From positions 62,001 through 126,000 of the forward strand of contig NZ_CP012160.1 of assembly GCF_001187845.1 (NCBI RefSeq): a stretch of DNA of 64,000 nucleotides, written 5' to 3'. The number at the start of each line of letters is the position of its first letter. Within the stretch, counting starts at the first letter, position 1. The notes below the pieces were generated by a model, which ran no database searches, was not told where the DNA came from, and saw only the letters and a list, made by a program, of their open reading frames with translations. This document shows positions 45,221 through 54,498 of this stretch, piece by piece. The position numbers were made by a program, and so were the translations under genes. This DNA comes from Octadecabacter temperatus (GTDB lineage: Bacteria; Pseudomonadota; Alphaproteobacteria; Rhodobacterales; Rhodobacteraceae).

Positions 45221-46098
45221 GCGTCCAGTTGTGGAATAACGAGACGCTGACCAACACGAATGCGGTCGGGGCTAGAAAGCAAACCTTTGTTTGCCTCAAA
45301 GATCGTCTCGAAATGTTCAATTGAGCCAAAAAACTTAATCGAAATCGCACCAAGGCTGTCACCGCTTTGAACAGTATAGAACCGTGCTTCAACGTCGTCG
45401 GTTGCGCGTTGAACGACACGAATTTCCATACCCGCGGTGTTGTCAGGGGAGACTTCTGGAATTTCCGGAGCTTCGCCACCGGAAGCGATTTGCGCCTGTG
45501 TTACGATATTGTTCAGCAACACATGTGTATCTACGCGCCCGTCCGATGTGACGAGAATTTCGGGAACAGCCACTGTCCCTGCCGCTGCGGCCGCGTTAAC
45601 GATCATGTCGATGCTCTCGTCAGTTTCGCCTGCCTGCAGTGCTGCGATCACGATCGCCTCGAGGGTATCACTTTCTTCCAGAACCGAACGATGGCCTGTC
45701 GCCGCTTCGATGCCAGCTAAGATATCGGACGTCGACTCACGTTGCGCCTGACTGTTTGTGGTTACGGTTTCGACCCCTGCGAACCCCAACTCGGCAAGCA
45801 CGTTGTTGGTCATGTCTGACAAACGTGTGTCGTCTGTGTTGGGCCGTGCAACGTCGATCCGACGCGGGGCCTCTACCAAACCTGTGGCGGGGTCCGTGGT
45901 TAGTGGGGCTACGGCAACGGCTGCCTCTGTCAAAGCCGCCAAGTCAGGTGTTGCGGCACGAGTGACTTCTACACCCGCCTCGATCGGTGTGCCTAACCGA
46001 TCGCCTGCGACCTCTTCGCCCTCGGTAAATGGGCGAAAAATAATGAGACCACAAATAATAAGCGCGAACAAAAACATAGCAACGGTGGTGCGGATCAT
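45217..46098 (-). CDS. LysM peptidoglycan-binding domain protein, membrane anchored
   Basis: A 293-residue protein read from ATG 46098; GAGG lies 9 bp upstream, and an earlier in-frame start would place a long charged stretch before the membrane segment. Residues 1-25 (MIRTTVAMFLFALIICGLII) form a transmembrane anchor, followed by an extended Ala/Thr/Val-rich region and a C-terminal LysM domain (YTVQSGDSLGAISIKFFGS to VGQRLVIP). It probably tethers to peptidoglycan from the inner membrane. The rhodanese-like gene lies 21 bp upstream on the same strand. Confidence 0.88.
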   Translation of the reverse strand: MIRTTVAMFLFALIICGLIIFRPFTEGEEVAGDRLGTPIEAGVEVTRAATPDLAALTEAAVAVAPLTTDPATGLVEAPRRIDVARPNTDDTRLSDMTNNVLAELGFAGVETVTTNSQAQRESTSDILAGIEAATGHRSVLEESDTLEAIVIAALQAGETDESIDMIVNAAAAAGTVAVPEILVTSDGRVDTHVLLNNIVTQAQIASGGEAPEIPEVSPDNTAGMEIRVVQRATDDVEARFYTVQSGDSLGAISIKFFGSIEHFETIFEANKGLLSSPDRIRVGQRLVIPQLDA

Positions 46099-46118
46099 GA
46101 AAGAAGCCTCAAAAGGAA

Positions 46119-46751
46119 TTAACCGGGGTTTTGTGAGTTTTGAATGGTCAGACCAGCGTGTGCCCACGCCTGAATGCCACCACGAAAGTAGAATAGTTTT
46201 TCGGCTGGGTAACCTGCCGCCAACAAGCTTTCAATCGCTGTTGGCGCATCATCTGACCAAGGCCCGCCGCTATAAAACGCCAGTGCCATCGCTTGGGAAA
46301 AATCTAGGTTCTCAGCATCCTGCCCTACAGCGCCAAGTGCGCGAAGGATGTCAGTGCGAAAACGATTGTCAGGTGCAAGCGTGGGGAGGGGAACGTTAAC
46401 TGATCCAGGGATCGACCCCGTTGCGTAGTCAGCCGGTGCACGCGCGTCGATCAATAGGCCGGTGCCTCCAGTGACTTGCCCTTCCAAGAAGGTTAGCACT
46501 TCAAGCTCAGCAAAGGTATTAACACCGTTTGCCACTACAAGGGGTTGGAGGCAGTGCGGTGGGCATGCGCGAGAGGTCAGTGCATATTCGCCGCGCAACG
46601 TCGCGTTGGTGTTTTGGTCGCGTGTCACGGTGAAAGCCTGACCATTCAGGGTAAACGAACTGTCTGACTTAAACGTCGTAATCCGCACATCTTGCGCCAT
46701 TGCAGTGCTTGCGAAGATGCAAAGCGCGGCCGTTAGAAATGGGTAATTCAT
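46119..46751 (-). CDS. Periplasmic rhodanese-like protein, copy A
   Basis: A 210-residue exported protein (signal peptide MNYPFLTAALCIFASTAMAQ). The mature N-terminus (SSFTLNGQAFTVTRDQNTN) precedes a CPPHC motif at 63-67 and a rhodanese domain at about 95-205 (LLIDARAPADYATGSIPGSV and KLFYFRGGIQAWAHAG). The active-site loop reads FYSGGPWS: the cysteines expected at 161 and 166 are serines, so sulfur transfer by the usual route is unlikely. Its start overlaps the stop of a small frame upstream (ATGA). It is a tandem paralogue of copy B (47608). Confidence 0.85.
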   Translation of the reverse strand: MNYPFLTAALCIFASTAMAQDVRITTFKSDSSFTLNGQAFTVTRDQNTNATLRGEYALTSRACPPHCLQPLVVANGVNTFAELEVLTFLEGQVTGGTGLLIDARAPADYATGSIPGSVNVPLPTLAPDNRFRTDILRALGAVGQDAENLDFSQAMALAFYSGGPWSDDAPTAIESLLAAGYPAEKLFYFRGGIQAWAHAGLTIQNSQNPG

Positions 46752-46990
46752 CTTCGGCCTCTCTTCATCTCGTTGCACCAAGGTTGTTCGTGGGGCGCGC
46801 TCTTTTGTTGATCCAGTGACGTGAGCGCACCCCAAAAAGCGCCACTGGTTTCGCCTGCGTTTTGCGAAACGGCGCTGAAATAAGTGCCGCCTCGCCCTGC
46901 CAAAATCGTGTCGGTGCCTACGGTTTTAGGCTGCCGAAATAGAAACCCAATCAATGTGGGCAGCACATCGAATGGGGTATGAAAATTCAT
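46748..46990 (-). CDS. Possible small gene between the two rhodanese-like genes
   Basis: An 80-codon frame that starts 4 bp past the stop of copy B and ends with an ATGA overlap onto copy A, so it is in the translational chain. The product (MNFHTPFDVLPTLIGFLF at its N-terminus, charged C-terminus) has no signal peptide and no recognisable domain; third-base GC is lower than its neighbours by eye. It may be a real small protein or simply a coupling frame or a decayed gene. Confidence 0.4.
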   Translation of the reverse strand: MNFHTPFDVLPTLIGFLFRQPKTVGTDTILAGRGGTYFSAVSQNAGETSGAFWGALTSLDQQKSAPHEQPWCNEMKRGRR

Positions 46991-46993
46991 CGG

Positions 46994-47608
46994 TCATTGC
47001 GTTGCCGCATCCGTTGAAAGGCCGGACGTTGACCAAACCAACATGCCGCCGCGGTAGTATCCGATTTTTTCAGTGGGATAACCGGCTGCTAGAAGGTCAG
47101 TAATAAGCGTCGATGCATCTTGTGTTGCAGGGCCTGCATCGAAAACCACCAGTGACATTGCGTCCGTAAAGTTAAACACGCCTTGGAATTGCTCAGCACC
47201 TAGCGCCATCAAGATCTCGTCGCGGTACGGGTTTGTTGGGGCGACGGTCGCAGCTGGAATGTTGACTGATGCGGGAATGAACCCCAATGCACGGTCAGCT
47301 GGCAGGCGTGCGTCAATCAATAGCCCTTCGCCGGACTCAACCTGATTTGATAAAAAGTCGATGACCTCCAGCTCGCCCATTGTCGGCACGTTTCGTGCGA
47401 CAACCATTGGTGACAAGCAGGGGCTCGGGCAGGTTGCTGAGGTTTGGGAAAGCGCTGTGATCGTTGTTTGGTCGATCGTACTGGCACGTGAGATCGTAAA
47501 TTCCTGCCCGTTGAACGTGAATACCGCATCAGCCGTAACTGGGAGTAGCTCAGCCGCACTGGCGGTAGAGATCGCCATCAATGTGCAAGCCAAAACCGTG
47601 CGTTTCAT
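46994..47608 (-). CDS. Periplasmic rhodanese-like protein, copy B
   Basis: A 204-residue exported protein (MKRTVLACTLMAISTASA), read from ATG 47608 with a G-rich ribosome site. It shares the layout of copy A: FTFNGQEFTISR, a CPSPC motif at 60-64 and a rhodanese fold (LLIDARLPADRALGFIPASV, YYRGGMLVW). Its active loop is VVFDAGPATQ, with Asp157 and Ala162 in the positions of the two loop cysteines, so it too seems inactive as a sulfurtransferase. It probably heads the transcript that includes the small frame and copy A; a sigma-70 promoter with an inverted repeat lies upstream. Confidence 0.85.
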   Translation of the reverse strand: MKRTVLACTLMAISTASAAELLPVTADAVFTFNGQEFTISRASTIDQTTITALSQTSATCPSPCLSPMVVARNVPTMGELEVIDFLSNQVESGEGLLIDARLPADRALGFIPASVNIPAATVAPTNPYRDEILMALGAEQFQGVFNFTDAMSLVVFDAGPATQDASTLITDLLAAGYPTEKIGYYRGGMLVWSTSGLSTDAATQ

Positions 47609-47684
47609 CCCTCGTCCCCCAACGAATAGCGCTAAATCTTGTGGCAAAGTTGGCAAGCCAGCGCTCAGATAGATTTGGAAGCAA

Positions 47685-47736
47685 TATATAGAGGTATCGC
47701 GAATCACTCGTCAAAGGAAAACGTGAAAAGTGATTC
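47685..47736 (-). promoter_or_regulatory. Promoter and operator-like inverted repeat upstream of rhodanese copy B
   Basis: On the minus strand, TTGACG (47714-47709) and TATATA (47690-47685) are separated by 18 bp. An 8-bp inverted repeat, GAATCACT (47701-47708) and AGTGATTC (47729-47736), places one arm between -35 and -10 and the other just upstream of -35, as expected for a repressor or activator site. Confidence 0.6.
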
Positions 47737-47755
47737 GTTTTTCCTAAGGGTGAGT

Positions 47756-48295
47756 CTATTTGCTCGCGGAATGGGCGTAAGAAGGAAGGCTTCCAAGCAG
47801 CGCGACACCACCACAATCGAGGTTCTGAGACCCCGCAGGGAAAACCGGAAAGCGTGTGTATCGGCTGATCATACTGTCCGTATGCCATACGTTATTAACG
47901 CAGAGGTCTTGCGCGTTTGTTCCTGAATTGAAGCCAAACCCAGGGTCTCCACAATCATCGGCACGCCCGCCAGCATTCCACGATTGGCCCTTTTCGCTGT
48001 CGTGCATCCCGCCCGTCGGAAAGACCATACCTCGCGGATCAAAGCTGAGGTTCCAGCTTGTTGTCGGGGCCAGCTGGCGCATGTCCCATGTCCCCAACGG
48101 CACGTCGTCTTTGAAGCCAACAATAAAGAATGCCGAAATATCATCATGCGTAAGAAGCGAGCGGTTCAATACAGCATCAGGCACGCTCATGGTGCCCTCC
48201 ATGCGATAGCCGTTGTCACCTTCCCAGCAGAACTCAAAGTCAGCAGCCTGCAAAGGAAGCGCAAGCGTGGTAAGAATTGCAGCAAGCCGGATCAT
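47756..48295 (-). CDS. Uncharacterised periplasmic protein
   Basis: A 179-residue protein starting at ATG 48295, which overlaps the folC stop (ATGA). Signal peptide MIRLAAILTTLALPLQA, mature protein beginning ADFEFCWEGDNGYRMEGTM. The sequence has Cys residues (FCWEG, DDCGDP, DLCVNN, LDCGGV) and aromatic-rich beta-like strands. I do not recognise the family; it may be specific to roseobacters. It is cotranscribed with folC and accD. Confidence 0.8.
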   Translation of the reverse strand: MIRLAAILTTLALPLQAADFEFCWEGDNGYRMEGTMSVPDAVLNRSLLTHDDISAFFIVGFKDDVPLGTWDMRQLAPTTSWNLSFDPRGMVFPTGGMHDSEKGQSWNAGGRADDCGDPGFGFNSGTNAQDLCVNNVWHTDSMISRYTRFPVFPAGSQNLDCGGVALLGSLPSYAHSASK

Positions 48296-49560
48296 ACGTT
48301 TTCTCTCATTACATGGCCGGCAAAATACAGTGATCCGCAAATTAGAATGCGCGCATTTGGTTCCGTCGCCAAAATCGCGTCCAAGGCAATGTCTAGGCTT
48401 TCAGCAGTCGTCGCACTGATACCTGCAGACGTCGCGGCGTCTGCTGTTGTTTGTGCCGGAAGCGTATTCGCCTCGCCGGGAATAGCGACTGCAATAAGGG
48501 ATTGGACGTGCGGCGCGAGGGGCGTCATAAAACCTGCTACATCTTTGGTGTTCAACATGCCGCAGATTACATGGGTTGGGCGCTTGGGTAGCGTCGCTAG
48601 TGTTGCCGAAATCGCTTTGCCCGCCGCGGGATTGTGTCCGCCATCAAGCCAAAGCTCGGCAGGGGCACAGCGTTCCACTAAGGGGCCTGTCGTCAGGCGT
48701 TCCATACGTGCAGGCCATGTCGCATCTGTGAGGGCCGCTTCGCAGGCTGACTCGTCTGCCCCGAGGTGGCGAAGTGCTGCGAGGACCGCGCCCGCGTTCT
48801 GAACTTGGTGGGGTCCGCGAAGTGCCGGTAAGGGCAGATCGAGCAAACCGGTTTCATCTTGATAGATTAAACGGTCCCGTTCTTGAGAGACATGAAAATG
48901 CTGTCCATACGCGATCAGTGGCGCGCCAAGACGTGCGGCTTTTGTCTCAATAACATCCATCGCATCGTCGTGTTGTGGCCCGACGATACATGGCACGCCG
49001 CGCTTGATGATGCCCGCCTTCTCAGCGGCAATTTCCGGCAATGTGTCACCCAAGAACTGCTGATGGTCGAGGTCGATAGGGGTGATGATACTTAGCGCTG
49101 GGTCGATGACATTGGTGGCATCCAAACGTCCGCCAAGGCCAACCTCAAGCAAAGTGTAATCCGCAGGCGTTTCCGCGAAGGCGAGGATCGCGGCGCAGGT
49201 CGTGATCTCGAAATAGGTGATGGTTTCGCCGTTGTTGGCTGCGTAACAGCGGTCCAACGCTTCGGTCAGTGCCTCTTCGGAAATCAGCTGCCCTGCAAGA
49301 CGGATGCGTTCGTGAAAGCGTGCCAAATGGGGGGACGTGTAGGCGTGAACACGCTTTCCTTGCGCCTCAAGACCTGCGCGGATCATGGCTTGCGTTGACC
49401 CTTTACCATTGGTGCCCGCAATGTGGATGACGGGCGGCAAGCGGCGTTCGGGATTGCCGAGCGCGTTTAGGAGCCGCCACATGCGATCCAACGTCAGATC
49501 AATGATCTTAGGGTGCAGCGCCATCATACGTTCGAGGATCTGGTCAGATTTCTGGGTCAT
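48292..49560 (-). CDS. folC: Bifunctional folylpolyglutamate synthase/dihydrofolate synthase
   Basis: A 422-residue Mur-ligase-fold enzyme adding glutamate to dihydropteroate and folates. The ATP-binding GTNGKGST lies at residues 49-56, and the signatures YTSPHLARFHERIR, LLEVGLGGRLDATNVI and SIITPIDLDHQQFLG follow. Length is normal. It lies between accD upstream (69-bp gap) and the uncharacterised periplasmic gene (4-bp overlap). Confidence 0.97.
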   Translation of the reverse strand: MTQKSDQILERMMALHPKIIDLTLDRMWRLLNALGNPERRLPPVIHIAGTNGKGSTQAMIRAGLEAQGKRVHAYTSPHLARFHERIRLAGQLISEEALTEALDRCYAANNGETITYFEITTCAAILAFAETPADYTLLEVGLGGRLDATNVIDPALSIITPIDLDHQQFLGDTLPEIAAEKAGIIKRGVPCIVGPQHDDAMDVIETKAARLGAPLIAYGQHFHVSQERDRLIYQDETGLLDLPLPALRGPHQVQNAGAVLAALRHLGADESACEAALTDATWPARMERLTTGPLVERCAPAELWLDGGHNPAAGKAISATLATLPKRPTHVICGMLNTKDVAGFMTPLAPHVQSLIAVAIPGEANTLPAQTTADAATSAGISATTAESLDIALDAILATEPNARILICGSLYFAGHVMRENV

Positions 49561-49629
49561 GAAGAGCTCCAGTTTGAGCAGGGGGCTAGTTTACAATCTC
49601 GAACGCGTCGTCGAGCGCGACATACAGGT

Positions 49630-50571
49630 TTAATCCTTGGTCGCGCTTTCTGCCTCTGCAGTTTTTTCAGGCTCAGCTTGATCGGCCTCGTCTGGCGCGG
49701 GCAACTCACCTGCAACCACAGGATCAAGTCCCATCAACATGCGCGTGATCGTGATAAGCTCATCACGCATTTTGCCACGTTCTGTTACACGGTCGAGCAT
49801 CCCGTGATCGAGCAAGTACTCGGCACGTTGGAAACCTTCGGGCAGCTTTTCACGGATCGTCTGTTCAATAACACGCGGGCCCGCAAAGCAGATCAATGCG
49901 TTCGGCTCAGCGATATGAACATCACCCAACATCGCATAAGACGCCGTGACGCCACCTGTCGTCGGATGCGTAAGCACGACGATATAGGGTAGGTTCGCTT
50001 CCTTAAGCATCTCAACGGCGACAGTTGTGCGCGGCATCTGCATGAGGGACAAAATCCCTTCCTGCATGCGCGCACCGCCAGCGGCTGAAAACAGTACCAG
50101 TGGACGCTTCATTTCAACAGCACGTTCAGCAGCAGCGATAATCGCGTTGCCGACATACATGCCCATTGAGCCGCCCATAAAGCTAAAGTCCTGCGCCGCG
50201 GCAACAATTGGCGTTCGGCCAATTTCACCTTCAGCGACAAGCATCGCTTCTTGCTCGCCGGTTTTCTTTTGCGCGCCTTTCATCCGGTCCGGATATTTTT
50301 TCTGATCGCGGAAGTTTAATGGGTCAGATGTCGGTGCAGGAACGTCTACTTCAACGAAAATTCCACCGTCAAACAATGCAGTGAAACGGTCGCGTGGCGT
50401 AATCGCCATGTGATGGCCGCAAGACGTGCAAACATTCAGGTTTTCAGCCAATTCGCGGTGAAACAGCATCGTGCCGCACTCGGTACACTTGGTCCAAAGG
50501 TTTTCGGGTACTTCGCGACGTGAGAAGATAGAATTGACGCGCGGACGGATGTAGTTGGAAATCCAGTTCAT
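49630..50571 (-). CDS. accD: Acetyl-CoA carboxylase carboxyltransferase subunit beta
   Basis: A 313-residue subunit of the carboxyltransferase that forms malonyl-CoA with AccA. The zinc finger is Cys29, Cys32, Cys48, Cys51 (CTECG and CTSCGHHM). The ATG at 50571 is chosen because GAGGG precedes it and the family N-terminus [16 protein letters not shown] follows; the open frame extends a further 54 bp upstream. The CT core includes [17 protein letters not shown] and the C-terminus ends in an acidic tail. accD-folC is a widely conserved pair. Confidence 0.97.
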   Translation of the reverse strand: MNWISNYIRPRVNSIFSRREVPENLWTKCTECGTMLFHRELAENLNVCTSCGHHMAITPRDRFTALFDGGIFVEVDVPAPTSDPLNFRDQKKYPDRMKGAQKKTGEQEAMLVAEGEIGRTPIVAAAQDFSFMGGSMGMYVGNAIIAAAERAVEMKRPLVLFSAAGGARMQEGILSLMQMPRTTVAVEMLKEANLPYIVVLTHPTTGGVTASYAMLGDVHIAEPNALICFAGPRVIEQTIREKLPEGFQRAEYLLDHGMLDRVTERGKMRDELITITRMLMGLDPVVAGELPAPDEADQAEPEKTAEAESATKD

Positions 50572-50625
50572 GGGACCCTCTTTTGGTGTTGGAAATGAGA
50601 TAAGCTGACGTGGCGCGAATTGCAA

Positions 50626-51507
50626 TCAACGCCGTATCGCCAGACGGGCACAAAGCCAGACTGTGATAAGCATCAGCGCCTCAAACGGTATCCAAGGTTC
50701 CCAAGCAAGGCCGTACATTGGCCAAACGAACAATGCGGCACCATAAAGCCAAGTATCCGCAGCGAGAATAACCATTGCACCGACATTGTTGATGAAGTGA
50801 ATAGCAAAGGCGGGCCCAAGTGTGCCAGAACGTGCGGTCAGATCAGCACAGACGAGACCAAGGCAGGTCGCCCAAACGACGTAGGCCCAAGCTGAATAGG
50901 GGACGGTTAACGGGTCGTAGTGGATCAGTCCGAACAAGAAAGATGGAATGCCCATCCAGATGATCGGGTGGCGTGATAGTGCCGCAAAATGGCTTTGCAG
51001 GTAGCCCCGAAACACCAATTCTTCTGCGCTGATTTGCACAAAGATCAGCGGAAGGATCGCAGGAAGAAGCAAAAGCCAGCGCACAAAGTCAAATTGTTGT
51101 TCCGCTTCGGGTTCAAACAAACTCGGCAAGATGAGAAGTGCATAAATTGGCAACAAATAGAGACTAACACGCCAAAATTCAGCCCAAGCGGTGGCGAGAG
51201 GCCCGATGAGTTGTCGTAAAGCGATGCCATGAATGGCACGTGATGCTGTCAACAATAGACCCGTGTAAATTGCGAAAGTCGCTAAGGTCCAACGCACCGC
51301 CGCTGGAGTGCTGGCATAGGTAAATTCGTCAATTACGGCTGGATTAGAGACTATATTTGGAGATTGAGCCCACATTGCATAGATCGAAAAGAAAACAATT
51401 TGGAACCCGTACCAAAGGATGGCCATGACAATCCCGAGATAAACCCAGTTTGCCGTACCTGTGAATGCTGCAGCGCGCATTTGCATGGGGGCATAACGGT
51501 CAGGCAA
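50626..51507 (-). CDS. CPBP-family intramembrane metalloprotease
   Basis: A 293-residue multi-pass membrane protein with the CPBP (CAAX-type) motifs: EELVFRGYLQ (EExxxR), FLFGLIHYD (FxxxH) and AIHFINNV (HxxxN). The start is uncertain: TTG 51507 overlaps the preceding gene by 8 bp and gives MPDRYAPMQMR, while ATGs at 51486 and 51480 are also in frame; none has a clear ribosome site. Family members process prenylated proteins or bacteriocin-related substrates; target unknown. It follows the ACT gene. Confidence 0.9.
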   Translation of the reverse strand: MPDRYAPMQMRAAAFTGTANWVYLGIVMAILWYGFQIVFFSIYAMWAQSPNIVSNPAVIDEFTYASTPAAVRWTLATFAIYTGLLLTASRAIHGIALRQLIGPLATAWAEFWRVSLYLLPIYALLILPSLFEPEAEQQFDFVRWLLLLPAILPLIFVQISAEELVFRGYLQSHFAALSRHPIIWMGIPSFLFGLIHYDPLTVPYSAWAYVVWATCLGLVCADLTARSGTLGPAFAIHFINNVGAMVILAADTWLYGAALFVWPMYGLAWEPWIPFEALMLITVWLCARLAIRR

Positions 51508-51871
51508 TCGTATTACCCGCCTGGGTAAGGACCGTGCGAACTCGGCTTAACTCAGTTGTGCGCACCAACAGGTAGTCTCGCAAATGGGTCGAGATCACGA
51601 ACACGCCAAGCCCTGCCGATGAGATCGGCGTTACCGCAGACATGACGACGCCCGGTTCATCAAGTGCTGCGAGCATATCAACCCTCAATGCGCTCCAGCC
51701 GGTGTCAGCTTCGGTTGGTGTTCCAGACGACAGGCACACGATAGACAGCTCGTCATCTGCACGTGTGATGCTCACTAATCCGGTTTGATCGATCCAAGCG
51801 GGAATAGGTGCATCGGCGGGTAGTCTGGTGATGGCATAATCGCCAGAAAGGAGGGTGAAAGTGAGTTTCAT
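51500..51871 (-). CDS. ACT domain-containing protein
   Basis: A 123-residue protein read from ATG 51871. The sequence follows the pattern of two consecutive ACT-type units (MKLTFTLLSGDYAITRLPAD and VDMLAALDEPGVVMSAVTPI). Such proteins usually bind amino acids as regulatory modules, consistent with its position divergent from ilvD. Ligand unknown. Its 3' end overlaps the likely start of the CPBP gene. Confidence 0.85.
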   Translation of the reverse strand: MKLTFTLLSGDYAITRLPADAPIPAWIDQTGLVSITRADDELSIVCLSSGTPTEADTGWSALRVDMLAALDEPGVVMSAVTPISSAGLGVFVISTHLRDYLLVRTTELSRVRTVLTQAGNTIA

Positions 51872-51979
51872 AGCGTCAGAGTGCCGCGTGCGCATCCGCA
51901 TGCCAAGTCTATTGAACCTTGAAGACCCCGCGTTGGCGAATTAGACCGTTTCCGAACAGATTTTCCGAAGGATAATGCG

Positions 51980-53713
51980 ATGACTGCGAACCGCACTGAT
52001 AAGACAAACCTGCCAAGCCGCCACGTAACCGAAGGGCCTGCGCGCGCGCCGCACCGGTCTTACTTCTACGCGATGGACCTGACAGAAGAGCAGATCAATC
52101 AGCCCTTCGTCGGCGTGGCCACATGTTGGAACGAAGCCGCACCGTGTAACATTGCCCTAAATTGGCAGGCACAGTCCGTGAAACGTGGTGTGAAAGAAGC
52201 GCAAGGTACGCCACGCGAATTCACGACGATCACCGTTACCGACGGTATCGCGATGGGCCATGAGGGTATGCGCAGCTCACTCGCATCGCGTGACGCGATT
52301 GCGGATACGGTTGAACTCACAATGCGCGGCCACTGCTATGATGCGATCGTCGGTCTTGCTGGCTGCGACAAATCCTTGCCCGGTATGATGATGGCGATGG
52401 TGCGTTTGAACACGCCATCTGTGTTCATGTACGGCGGGTCGATCCTTCCGGGTTCACATGAGGGCAAAGACATCACCGTTCAGGATATGTTTGAGGCCGT
52501 GGGTAAATACCAAGCGGGCCAAATGTCTGATGCAGAACTCGCCGTGCTTGAGCGCGTTGCATGCCCATCCGCGGGTGCCTGCGGCGGTCAGTTCACGGCC
52601 AATACAATGGCCTGCGTTTCCGAAGCAATTGGGCTTGCGCTGTTGAACTCCTCAGGCATGCCAGCACCATATGAAGACCGCGCCAAGTACGGCGAAGCCT
52701 CTGGTGAGGCGGTCATGAACCTGATCTCCAAGAACATCCGCGCCCGTGATGTTGTCACGCGCAAGTCGCTTGAAAACGCTGCGCGCGTTGTTGCTTGTAC
52801 GGGTGGTTCGACTAATGCTGGCCTGCACCTTCCGGCGATTGCCCACGAAGCTGGCATCGATTTCAACCTTTTTGATGTCTGCGACATCTTCAAAGACACA
52901 CCTTACTTCGTCGACCTTAAGCCTGGTGGCCAATACGTCGCCAAAGACCTGTTCGAGGTTGGTGGCGTTCCTGTCGTTATGAAAGAATTGCAAAAGGCTG
53001 GTCTGTGGCACGACGATTGCATGACTGCGAGCGGCAAGGTCATTGGCGAAGAGCTCGACATGATCAAAGGCGAGGCTGACGGCAAGGTAATCTATCCAGT
53101 AAAGAACCCGATCACCGAAACCGGTGGCGTTGTTGGCCTTAAGGGTAACCTCGCGCCTGAAGGTGCGATTGTGAAGGTTGCCGGTATGTCTGAGGACGAG
53201 CAGTCCTTCACCGGCCCTGCACGCGTATTCGAATGTGAAGAAGACACGTTCGCAGCGGTTAAGGCCCGCGCCTATGAAGAAGGCGAAGTACTGGTTATCC
53301 GTAACGAGGGCCCATCCGGTGGTCCGGGAATGCGTGAAATGCTGGCAACAACTGCTGCACTGTCCGGTCAGGGCATGGGCAAGAAGGTGGCACTTATCAC
53401 GGATGGCCGTTTCTCTGGCGCGACCCGTGGGTTCTGCGTCGGTCACGTTGGCCCAGAAGCCGCGCACGGCGGGCCGATTGGTCTGCTGAAAGACGGCGAC
53501 ATGATCACAATCAACGCAGTCACTGGAGAGCTGTCCGTTGACCTAAGCGATGATGAGCTTGCGAAGCGCAAATCTGAATGGGCTGGCCCGAGAGAGACAA
53601 TCTATGCGTCAGGCGCTCTGTGGAAGTACGCCCAACTTGTTGGTGGCGCGCTAAACGGTGCGGTGACCCATCCGGGCGCGAAAGAAGAACGCCACATTTA
53701 CATGGATCTGTAA
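51980..53713 (+). CDS. ilvD: Dihydroxy-acid dehydratase
   Basis: A 577-residue Fe-S enzyme of isoleucine and valine synthesis, removing water from 2,3-dihydroxy acids. Cluster-binding cysteines are Cys56 (NEAAPCN), Cys129 ([11 protein letters not shown]) and Cys201 ([13 protein letters not shown]). The remaining core signatures [11 protein letters not shown] and [12 protein letters not shown] are present. AAGGA precedes ATG 51980. An 8-bp direct repeat TTTCCGAA lies just upstream (51949 and 51962). A lipoprotein gene begins 6 bp after the stop. Confidence 0.98.
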   Translation: MTANRTDKTNLPSRHVTEGPARAPHRSYFYAMDLTEEQINQPFVGVATCWNEAAPCNIALNWQAQSVKRGVKEAQGTPREFTTITVTDGIAMGHEGMRSSLASRDAIADTVELTMRGHCYDAIVGLAGCDKSLPGMMMAMVRLNTPSVFMYGGSILPGSHEGKDITVQDMFEAVGKYQAGQMSDAELAVLERVACPSAGACGGQFTANTMACVSEAIGLALLNSSGMPAPYEDRAKYGEASGEAVMNLISKNIRARDVVTRKSLENAARVVACTGGSTNAGLHLPAIAHEAGIDFNLFDVCDIFKDTPYFVDLKPGGQYVAKDLFEVGGVPVVMKELQKAGLWHDDCMTASGKVIGEELDMIKGEADGKVIYPVKNPITETGGVVGLKGNLAPEGAIVKVAGMSEDEQSFTGPARVFECEEDTFAAVKARAYEEGEVLVIRNEGPSGGPGMREMLATTAALSGQGMGKKVALITDGRFSGATRGFCVGHVGPEAAHGGPIGLLKDGDMITINAVTGELSVDLSDDELAKRKSEWAGPRETIYASGALWKYAQLVGGALNGAVTHPGAKEERHIYMDL

Positions 53714-53718
53714 GGATC

Positions 53719-54411
53719 ATGTCTGTGCGTTTGTGTGTTTTTGGATTGCTTTTGATTGGCCTCGCAGGTTGCGAAAACATCGAAGGTGTGGCGGGTAACG
53801 TCGCTGATCAATTGGCCAGCGTCGGTGCTGCACCTGACGCCACGAATGAAGGTATTCGCACGTTATCGCTTTTGGGTGGTGATGTGCGTGCCCGCGGCCC
53901 AGAGGCGTACTGCGTCGATCAAGGCGCAAGCAACGCGCGGCGTGGCTTTGCCGTGCTTGCTGGTTGTGCCCTATTGTCCGATGACGTAGCGTTAATGCCA
54001 TCACTCGACGGCTTGATTACGATTCAATTTGGCGATGAAGACACGGCGAGCGTTGCAGGCAACGAAACTGCATTTGCGCAGTTCCTTGAAACAGAAAACG
54101 GTCGTGCTTTGTTGGCAGGCAGTGGCGATCTTGCGAATGTCGCTGAAGTGAGCACAACGACCAGCGAAACGGGTGTTCTGGCGCGGTTCGAAGATACCTC
54201 AGGCCCAGTGTTTGCAGGGACAAGCGGCCCGCAATGGCGTGGCTTCCAAGACATCAACGGGCGCCTTGCGACGATCTCAGTGCTAAGTTTTGATCGCAAT
54301 GCACTAAGCCGTGGTGAGGGTGAACGTTTGTTGACCGTCGCAATGGATGAACTGGGCGAAGTTAACGCACAGGTTGTAGTCGCCGAGGCCGAGGACGAAG
54401 AAAACCGCTGA
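53719..54411 (+). CDS. Putative lipoprotein of unknown function
   Basis: A 230-residue protein with a lipoprotein signal peptide: MSVRLCVFGLLLIGLAGCEN, lipobox LAGC. TAAGGA, which includes the ilvD stop, is 7 bp upstream, so the ribosome site comes from the end of ilvD. The mature protein is acidic (IEGVAGNVADQLASVGAAPD and onward) with a beta-like C-terminal half. I do not recognise the family. Cotranscription with ilvD and the DUF6478 pair is likely. Confidence 0.82.
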   Translation: MSVRLCVFGLLLIGLAGCENIEGVAGNVADQLASVGAAPDATNEGIRTLSLLGGDVRARGPEAYCVDQGASNARRGFAVLAGCALLSDDVALMPSLDGLITIQFGDEDTASVAGNETAFAQFLETENGRALLAGSGDLANVAEVSTTTSETGVLARFEDTSGPVFAGTSGPQWRGFQDINGRLATISVLSFDRNALSRGEGERLLTVAMDELGEVNAQVVVAEAEDEENR

Positions 54412-54498
54412 TATTGCGAAGAAAATCCCGCAAATTGTTTCCTTTTGCGCAACAATTTGTCAGGTATGGTCTGGAGAAAAGGATTCTATCGGACCGCA

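Noticed and set aside
51949..51969. Direct repeat TTTCCGAA before ilvD
   Set aside because: An 8-bp repeat with 13-bp spacing in a low-complexity stretch is not distinguishable from chance without comparison.
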